From NCBI RefSeq assembly GCF_000013725.1, contig NC_007955.1, positions 713,579 through 777,578 on the forward strand: a DNA stretch of 64,000 nucleotides, in the 5' to 3' direction. Positions 57,412 through 64,000 of this stretch are shown here, piece after piece (the first letter of the stretch is position 1; each line of letters begins with the position of its first letter). Both the position numbers and the translations under genes were made by a program. The notes beneath the pieces are model-generated. The model was not told the origin of the DNA and did no database searches. It worked only from the letters and a program-made list of their open reading frames with translations. This DNA comes from Methanococcoides burtonii DSM 6242. Its GTDB lineage: Archaea; Halobacteriota; Methanosarcinia; Methanosarcinales; Methanosarcinaceae.

Positions 57412-58689
57412 GAGATTATCAAATTAGCTTTTCGCTTTAAAAACGTAACTCTTTTTTCAAGACTACTGGCACCACTCTGAGCATAGCTTATGCATTGCAT
57501 TTATATAGCAGAAAATGTGCCAGTCCATGAAATATTATTACGATGTTTCGGACGGAATCTGTACCAGAGATTCAATTGCTAACTATCTGAACACAGATAA
57601 TGCATCAATATGCCAATTTTTGTATTTCTTAGATATCGATGACATTGCTTCTTATGTTGAAAGTAGCTATTATGCCGATAAGGACTGGCACTTTCGGTAT
57701 AAGGTTTCGTCAATGATAAAGCTCATCGTTGTGAAATGTTATAGAAACCTCTCATTTGAGAAAACAATATCGACCTTAACAAAAGAAGAAGCGCAGCTTC
57801 TTTCTTTTGAAGACAATAACGGCATTATGAATCTTCCATCCCCTGCAACACTGCATCATTTTGTAAAATACAGACTTGGAAAAACTGGACTCGATGAAGT
57901 AATGTTCAAAATTGGAAAGAATATCTCCAAAAATACAAAGATTAGAGATGCGAAAACAGATTCAACTCCACTTGAAGCATCAAGATATGACAAGTATGCA
58001 GATTACAATCCGCATTATAATTGTAAGATGGACAAAGCTCACATCACCATGATTGGACCACTTCCAATCTACATGACTCATACAAAAGGTGCTTCTCACG
58101 ATTCTCCTGAATTGAAGAAACATATTGATGCATTGGTAGAAATGGGAGTTGACATTGACACTTATGCATTGGATGGAGGTTATGATTCATTCAGGAATCA
58201 TGCAGATATCTGGTATAAGTTGAATGCAAAACCAGTGATTGCATACTCTTCGGATTCTAAAGTTCAATACGAGGGAATGATGGAAAGAATTGATCACTGG
58301 GTTAACAAAATGTGGAAACTTGGTGGATCTATTCATATGAAATATGAAGAAAAACTTCATTTCCTCTATGAAAATGGAAGAGAAAAACAGGTAGGTATGC
58401 ACTTGCGAAACAAGAATATCAAAGATGATGGATTCGATGAAGATTATTCGCACAGGGGTGAATGTGAACGAGTACACAATCATATTAAGTGGACTGTAAA
58501 GTTTGACATCAGAGGAATGAAAAATAGCAGTAAGAAACTGTATTCAGTTATGAATTTCGTTGCATATCAATTGCTTGTAGCTACAAATTTGCAAAATGGA
58601 GTTAAAGAAACTAACTCGTTTGCAAATTATGTATGAGGTAATGTCATCAAATTAGAATGGGAGGATTTATGAGCTAATTTGATAATCTC
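57412..58689 (+). mobile_element. complete insertion sequence with 18-bp inverted repeats
   Basis: The left end GAGATTATCAAATTAGCT (57412-57429) has its perfect complement at 58672-58689. The 1278-base unit contains one transposase gene. Target duplication is not obvious. It has landed within the right end of an older IS66-type element, of which only 22 bases (58690-58711) remain. Confidence 0.85.
57515..58636 (+). CDS. DDE transposase (IS4/IS5 superfamily)
   Basis: 373 residues (369 from a second ATG at 57527). The catalytic triad is visible as Asp in DAKTDSTPLE, Asp in YALDGGYDS and Glu in ECERVHNHIKW, the Y-(2)-R-(3)-E-(6)-K-type ending being only partly conserved. An N-terminal helical DNA-binding part (1-130) precedes it. 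The frame is intact, so the element may be active. Confidence 0.9.
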   Translation: MCQSMKYYYDVSDGICTRDSIANYLNTDNASICQFLYFLDIDDIASYVESSYYADKDWHFRYKVSSMIKLIVVKCYRNLSFEKTISTLTKEEAQLLSFEDNNGIMNLPSPATLHHFVKYRLGKTGLDEVMFKIGKNISKNTKIRDAKTDSTPLEASRYDKYADYNPHYNCKMDKAHITMIGPLPIYMTHTKGASHDSPELKKHIDALVEMGVDIDTYALDGGYDSFRNHADIWYKLNAKPVIAYSSDSKVQYEGMMERIDHWVNKMWKLGGSIHMKYEEKLHFLYENGREKQVGMHLRNKNIKDDGFDEDYSHRGECERVHNHIKWTVKFDIRGMKNSSKKLYSVMNFVAYQLLVATNLQNGVKETNSFANYV

Positions 58690-58711
58690 TATAGGTAGGC
58701 TGAATAGTTAC
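58690..58711. mobile_element. right-end scrap of an IS66-type element
   Basis: GGCTGAATAGTTAC at 58698-58711 is the exact complement of the left end of the IS66-type element at 63115-63128 (GTAACTATTCAGCC). The body of this second element is gone, replaced on the left by the insertion sequence ending at 58689. Confidence 0.65.
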
Positions 58712-58873
58712 AATAAAACTATATGTAACCCAATACGTAAGAATCCAGAAGATACAGGATTTGACATATCACTGGAAGATAAAGCCCATGTAGATTTATT
58801 TTTAAAGGTTTTTTTCATGGTGTTCTCGAATATAAAATGCTTAATGAAGCAGTTAGACGATTTGGTTAAATAA
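58712..58873 (+). pseudogene. 3' fragment of an unidentified gene
   Basis: About 53 codons directly after the IS66-type end read NKTICNPIRKNPEDTG...CLMKQLDDLVK and stop. There is no start codon outside the mobile elements, so it is likely the tail of a gene cut by the IS66-type insertion. Family unknown. Confidence 0.45.
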
Positions 58874-58950
58874 AAATAGAAACTTGTACTAAAAAAGTTA
58901 TAAGTTATTACTTCTAATTTATCTTTTTTTTGGGGAACTTAGTTATTGAT

Positions 58951-60085
58951 TTATCTTCTCACCGCCGGAGTATTCAGATTAAGATTTCCATCCCTTATTC
59001 TTTGTTTGATTCCCTGAGATCGACTCCTAGAAACACCCAAAGCTTCAGCTTCCTTTTGAGATATGTTGAGAATATTCTCCATTATCTCTTGCTTATTAAT
59101 GAACTCTTGAGCTTTCTTCACATCTAATTCCTGTTCATCAATATTATTTGCTTCCTTGCCAATGTAAACAACACCATCAGCATGAACATGTTTCCTTTCA
59201 AGTACTCCAATCTCACCATCAAACTTATGCTCAAGATGTTCCACATACTGCATTATTGTCCTGCTTAATGGTTTGAAATAATGAGATCCTTGTTTAATTT
59301 CACCAGTTCCATAATCAATAAATGCCTCATAAACAATACTTTGAGGGTCATTCGAGAAAGGAGCTAATGGCTTGACTGATTTACCATCTTCTTCAGCAAC
59401 TTGAAACCCAACATGATAGAAATTGAATGGTTTTATCTGGCATTTCCATTCCTTCCCTTTGTTAATAGTATCAAATCTATGCAACACATTTGCAGTTGAA
59501 ACTGTAAGCCTTGAAATAGCATACATGTTTGAATACTTTTCTTCATTATCCAATTCAGAGATTGTTCCATAATGCAACTTGAGAATATCTTCCCATATTT
59601 CAGCCTGCCAATCTTCAACATCTTTTGGAAATGGATTTGTTAAATGCCCAAGTTCATGCAACTTGAATGATCTCTCTCCTTCCATGAACTTTATTTCTTC
59701 ATTCTCATAAGTGTAAAGAGCATAACGCTTTGAAGAAATCCCATAAAACCACATGTCTTCTTTCTCAGGCTTCAAAAGATCAATATCAAGGCTATAAGGA
59801 TTTAAGAGGTTGGAAATAATCAATAATCTCTTGAGCATGTTCAGGAGGAACAAAGATAGAATCTGTATCCATATACGCATGACCTGAACCAAGATCTTTT
59901 AATTTGGCTTCTGCCATTGCCAAGAACAATTTAGATCCTGCTGTAATCATGACAGCAAGTAAAGGATGAAAATAGTTACCTGCTTTCTCAAACCTGTTCT
60001 CAGAAGTATTGAAATCATCCAAGCCATAAACTTGAATATCACTTTTCTTATCTTCAGGATTAAGCTCAATGAAAATTCCATATAG
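58951..60085 (-). pseudogene. family B DNA polymerase-like gene, frameshifted and 5'-truncated
   Basis: The upstream part (60085-59792) contains HPLLAVMITAGSKLFLA and YMDTDSIFV, the palm motif C of family B polymerases with its two catalytic Asp. The rest (59825-58951) continues in another frame with NPYSLDIDLL and FYGISSKRYALY and ends in an HTH-like SQKEAEALGVSRSRSQG. Removing one A from the AAA run near 59805 joins PLNPY and restores one frame. The N-terminal half (exonuclease and first palm motifs) is missing, and the DNA switches to the PglX fragment at about 60090. Probably from a virus- or plasmid-like element. Confidence 0.7.
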
Positions 60086-60090
60086 ATATT

Positions 60091-61095
60091 CTCACACAAC
60101 AATGTATCGACATATCCCGCGAAGAATGTGATTCCCGAGAAAACTCATGGGATTTCAAGATAAACGAACTTCTGCATCATAAAACGACGTCCAGACCAGA
60201 AGACGCATATAACAATTACTGCACATACTGGGAAAAGAAGTTCTATCAGCTCTATAGAAACGAGGAAGAACTTAACCGAATCTTTATTGACATCTACGAC
60301 CTTGAGGGTGAACTCACACCTGATGTGCTACTGGAGGAGATAACTATCCTCAAGACCGAGTCGGAAATCAAGGATGATGAATTGGTATTCAAGAAGGAAG
60401 ATATTGTGAAGCAGTTAATTTCCTACGCCTTAGGCTGCATGTTTGGTCGATATTCACCTGAAAAGCCGGGACTGATCTTTGCAAACCACGGAGAAAAGCT
60501 CGCAGACTTCAAGGCAAAAATGCCAGATGCAGGTTTCCTTCCAGACGAAGATAATATTATTCCGGTGCTTTATAGGGAGTATTTCTCAGATGACATTATG
60601 GGCAGGTTCAAGGACTTCCTGAAATTAACCTTTGGAGCGGAGACCGCTATCAGAGAATCTGGACTTTATTGCCAAGGTGTTGTCGAAGAAGGGAAATAAG
60701 GGGTCTGAGGAGGTCATTCGGGATTACGTTATCAAGGAATTCTACAAGGATCATCTGAAGATGTATAAGAAGCGACCGATTACTGGATGTTCACGTCGGT
60801 TAAGGGGAAGGCGTTCAATGCTCTGGTTTATATGCATCAGTATGACAAGACGACCCTTGCTAAGATGAGGATGGATTATTTGCTGGAGCTTGAGGCTAAG
60901 ATCGATGCACAGAGGGAGATGCTTGATAGTAGCAAGGATGCTCAAGAGAAGGCGAAGCTGAGTTCGAAGATTGAGGAGATCATGGCTTATGATGAGCTGT
61001 TGAAGAACAAGGCAGATGCTTATGTGGAGATCGATCTTGATGATGGGGTCAAGGTCAATTATAGGAAGTTTGAAGGATTGGTTGGGAAGCTGTGA
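60091..61095 (+). pseudogene. pglX: decayed C-terminal fragment of BREX methyltransferase PglX
   Basis: Conserved PglX blocks appear in order: [98 protein letters not shown] and [21 protein letters not shown], ending ...[11 protein letters not shown]. The frame is broken twice: near 60645 and at about 60785, where one T is missing before ACTGG. The N-terminal two thirds with the methyltransferase catalytic motif are absent. No other BREX gene is visible nearby, so this is a relic of an anti-phage system. Confidence 0.82.
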
Positions 61096-61310
61096 CCATT
61101 GGGTGAGTTGTGATCATGGATAAATCTAAAATGATGCAATTTTCGAACACGATAAGAGACAAGCTTCTCAAAAAGTAAGAAAATATCATTAAGAATAGAA
61201 ATTGTTAAGATTGTTTTATTCGATGAAGAATTATTTAATAGCTTGATCTATAGTATATCCTATGATCTGCCTGCTAGTGAAAATTACTTGGTTAAAAGAG
61301 TGTGGTAAAT

Positions 61311-62255
61311 ATGAATGATAAAAACAACATTATTGATATCGATAAATATTCTTTATTAGACCTGTTTGAGCTGGACAATACCGAAATACTGAAACTGAAA
61401 AGTATTGAAGGTAAAGAAGAAGAATATAGCATGTTCCTTGGTACATTTGAATTTACCATTGCCCATTACTACCACGATAATGACAAAAAAATAACTGATA
61501 AAGAAGTAGTTAATCTATTAAAAGATATAAAAGCAAATCTTGACAAGAAGATGAACTATTTCCAACATCTGCTTGGAGCATTGTTGATCGATAATCTGAT
61601 CGAAATATTTGACGAGGAAAATATTACCGTTCATGAATTTAATCTTGTGATAGACTATGTCCTTGAATCCATCGAGAATCACTCATGGATGTCAGACTGA
61701 CAGGCATATTTGAAATGGATCTGTTACTATATTGATATCACAACAGAACAAGAAGATCGACAATACGAAAAACGAGTCGAACGACTAGCAAAAATGTATG
61801 ACATGCCTCCGGGAGCAATTGATGATCTTTTAGAAAAATTCCCTGATTTAATCTGGGGAGAAGCACCCGATCCACTAACACTTAACAGTGAATTTATCGC
61901 AATGAATGATGATGAAAAGTATGAATACTTAGCAGTAAATGCACCCAATGACTTTAACCTGTTTCTGGCATATCTTTCAGAACTTGAGAGTAACGGAAAT
62001 ATCGATATTGCAATAAAACTTGCAAAAAGAGCAAGTAAGAGATTTGGTGAAATGTTCTCATTACACATGAAGATCGGAGACTATTTCCTGCACTTTGATC
62101 CAAACATCTCAAAAGGATACTATAACCGTGCAATTTCATCTCTGGAAAAAGTAGAACTGATACCAGATGAGATGAAAAAAGATATAGCTGAATCCATCAA
62201 AGAGGACATTAGATTGTGTGATAAGATGTTTTCTGAAGATTATACATTATTCTAA
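61311..62255 (+). pseudogene. paralogue 1: unknown protein interrupted by an in-frame TGA
   Basis: Two open parts (61311-61697 and 61701-62255) are in the same frame, separated only by a TGA at 61698-61700. At this point paralogue 2 reads WIPDKQAYLKWINYF and this one WMSD-stop-QAYLKWICYY, so the TGA stands for a Lys codon. The combined product would be about 314 residues: an N-terminal domain sharing KSIEGKEEEYS and a C-terminal helical part resembling tetratricopeptide repeats (DFNLFLAYLSELESNGNIDIAIKLAK). Function unknown. Nonsense mutation is the simplest explanation. Confidence 0.7.
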
Positions 62256-62273
62256 CGATCAACGGTAATTGGT

Positions 62274-63143
62274 ATGAACGATTTTAATGATGATACTAAG
62301 ATAAAATTTTCAGATCTGCTTAAAAAAGACGAGACAGATACTCTGAAAATTAAAAGTATTGAAGGTAAGGAAGAAGAATACTCATTATATCTTGGTGCAA
62401 TCGAAGATACAATTGCTGAATATTACAATTACCGTAACAAGAATCTGAAGGACAGAGATGTTATTGCCATATTAGTAAATATCTCAAGTGATTATAATAA
62501 TACGTTCAAATATAATAATACTGAACTTGGTTTTGAGATCATCAGTAGTTTAGTAGAAGCACTTGAATATAAACCGATCACTGCCCATGAACTTACTATG
62601 GTGATCGATTATCTGCTCACATCAATTGAGAACAGGTCATGGATCCCAGATAAGCAGGCATATCTAAAGTGGATTAATTATTTTGTTGGTCTTAATACAG
62701 AAGCAGAAGAAGCCAGCTATGTAAAGAAGATTAAACAATATGTGAAGAGGAGGGGAATTCCTGATGGCATAGTTAAAGATCTTTTTGTCAAGATCGATGA
62801 TCAGGACATGAACTACCATAAAAACTATCATGAATTTGTACATGATGATGGATGCGAGAGCGATTTTCAGAAAATATACACTCCAGAAGAAGAAGCTCGT
62901 ATTGATGAATTTTCATTAAATACTGACGAAGAGAAATTTGACTACCTGATCCAAAACAGTCCTGATAATGCTGATTTTCTCGCAGCATACCTTTTTATTC
63001 TTGAAGAGAACGGAGATTCTGGAACTGCTCAGGAACTGGCGGAACAGTTCTGCAAAAAATGTGCAGACCCATTTGAGATATATGACTCTGTCGGAGACTT
63101 TATTTTAAAAATATGTAACTATTCAGCCACCTTTGCGTGCTAA
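62274..63143 (+). pseudogene. paralogue 2: same family, 3' end cut off by IS66-type insertion
   Basis: Starts 18 bases after paralogue 1 and is similar throughout (KIKSIEGKEEEYSLYLGA, HELTMVIDYLLTSIENRSW, DKQAYLKWINYF, ADFLAAYLFILEENGD). The similarity ends at DFILKI where the element's end GTAACTATTCAGCC begins, and the last nine residues are encoded by the element. About 50-60 C-terminal residues present in paralogue 1 are lost. The protein may still be made. Tandem arrangement suggests recent duplication. Function unknown. Confidence 0.72.
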
Positions 63144-64000
63144 AATCCCCCCACCTCAATTTATTTCATCTTCTGACATGGATTTTTACGAAAAAAGTAA
63201 GTAGTAGCATTCTATTTAAGTTCACACCCAAAAAATCAATTGGTTTTGCCAAACAGGAGGTGAATGAACACGAAACGCAAAGAAATCCTAGCAGTTTATG
63301 AACAAGGTCCCGAAGCAGTTGTCACTCTTGTCACTACATTGTACGACATCATTGCTGAACAACAAAGGATCATAGAACTACAAGCTGCCAGAATAACCGA
63401 ACTCGAAGAACGAGTTAAAAAATTGGAAGAGCAACTCAAAAAAAACAGCCGAAACAGCAGTAAACCACCTTCAACTGATGTTTTTATTAATGAGAAACCA
63501 AAAACAAAAAGCAGACGAAAAAAGAGTGGAAAGAAACCAGGTGGTCAGAAAGACCATCCTGGAACTACTCTCAGAATGGTAGATGTTCCTGACGAAGTTA
63601 TAATTCACAAAGTACACAAATGTAGCAATTGTGAAAGATCGCTTGAAGATATAGAAGTTAAAGATCATGAAAAAAGGCAAGTATTTGACATACCTCCCAT
63701 TAAACTTCAAGTAACAGAACATCGTGCTGAAATCAAGTCCTGTCCTCACTGCGGTTGCAAGAACAAAGCTACTTTTTCAGAAAAGGTTAAACAACCCACG
63801 CAATATGGCTTGCGTCTTGCATCATTAGCAGTCTACTTACATGATTATCAATTACTTCCTTATGAACGCAGCTGTGAATTGCTAGCTGATGTTTGTGGAT
63901 GTGAAATAAGTCCCGCTACTTTGGCCAGGGCAGAAAAGACATGTTTTGAAAAACTTGAAGATTTCGAACAGCAGATCAAGAACTTCTTAATAGAATCTCC
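63115..64000 (+). mobile_element. IS66-type element, left part (continues past the window)
   Basis: Left end GTAACTATTCAGCC at 63115. The transposase gene begins 149 bases in. The right end is outside the window. It interrupts paralogue 2. Confidence 0.82.
63264..64000 (+). CDS. IS66-family transposase, N-terminal part
   Basis: 245 codons to the window edge. A strong AGGAGGTGA precedes the ATG. Residues about 30-70 form a leucine-zipper-like coiled coil (RITELEERVKKLEEQLKKN), followed by SRNSSKPPSTD and a basic KSRRKKSGKKPGGQ, then a zinc-binding CSNCERSL ... CPHCGC domain, and YGLRLASLAVYLHDYQLLPYER at the start of the catalytic domain. This order is typical of IS66 TnpC proteins. The DDE residues lie beyond the window. 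Confidence 0.9.
   Translation, partial: MNTKRKEILAVYEQGPEAVVTLVTTLYDIIAEQQRIIELQAARITELEERVKKLEEQLKKNSRNSSKPPSTDVFINEKPKTKSRRKKSGKKPGGQKDHPGTTLRMVDVPDEVIIHKVHKCSNCERSLEDIEVKDHEKRQVFDIPPIKLQVTEHRAEIKSCPHCGCKNKATFSEKVKQPTQYGLRLASLAVYLHDYQLLPYERSCELLADVCGCEISPATLARAEKTCFEKLEDFEQQIKNFLIES

Noticed and set aside
61698-61700. TGA as a selenocysteine codon
   Set aside because: The paralogue has Lys here, there is no redox context, and a selenocysteine-insertion element could not be recognised; methanogens of this group are not known to use it. A nonsense mutation is simpler.
1-64000. CRISPR array
   Set aside because: No regularly spaced direct repeats were seen anywhere; the repeats found are inverted or dispersed pairs.

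Overview
The window is a chromosomal segment of a methanogenic archaeon of the Methanosarcinales, most likely a Methanococcoides-type cold or marine methylotroph. This rests on an archaeal topoisomerase I, a PEF-CTERM protein with a matching archaeosortase, archaeal-type promoters, Methanosarcinales-like insertion elements and, most tellingly, a glucosyl-3-phosphoglycerate synthase/phosphatase pair, a pathway characterised in Methanococcoides burtonii. The species call is inference; no database was searched.

Layout. 0-16 kb is mostly housekeeping and envelope functions: a YjdF-like membrane protein, tRNA-Val(CAC), a two-component system with a lipoprotein, a MacB-like ABC export operon with sensor-domain and S-layer-like partners, a serpin lipoprotein, ThiC, UspA and topoisomerase I. 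15-25 kb holds a frameshifted NERD-domain gene, a nitroreductase, the branched-chain amino-acid block (a citramalate/isopropylmalate synthase followed by ilvBNC) and an M42 aminopeptidase.

24.5-41.3 kb is a surface-glycoconjugate region. It has a PEF-CTERM protein, a DUF1616 protein, an M48-like protein with a broken zinc motif, a 77-aa membrane protein and archaeosortase C. These are followed by a polysaccharide deacetylase, a FemAB-like transferase, a DUF354 protein, an acyltransferase, four glycosyltransferases, a GT-C membrane protein and a flippase. From about 32 kb the DNA is very AT-rich, as expected for a horizontally exchanged glycan cluster. The cluster ends in a strong terminator, followed by a group II intron whose reverse transcriptase has been reduced to an N-terminal stub.

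42-47 kb encodes two secreted proteins, one carrying beta-helix, Ig-like, cohesin and dockerin modules and one with a lone cohesin. Together they look like parts of a surface complex. 47-57 kb contains an Lhr-type helicase with its metallophosphoesterase, adenine deaminase, and the glucosylglycerate locus (gpgS divergent from gpgP, an unknown gene and a GH15-like hydrolase).

57-64 kb is a graveyard of accessory DNA. It has an intact DDE insertion sequence with 18-bp inverted repeats, a frameshifted family B DNA polymerase fragment, and a decayed C-terminal piece of the BREX methyltransferase PglX. It also has two degenerate paralogues (one with an in-frame TGA, the other cut by an insertion) and an IS66-type element running off the end. 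Matching IS66-type ends at 58.7 and 63.1 kb bracket this remnant island. A 131-bp MITE-like repeat occurs twice (27.7 and 47.0 kb) in opposite orientation.
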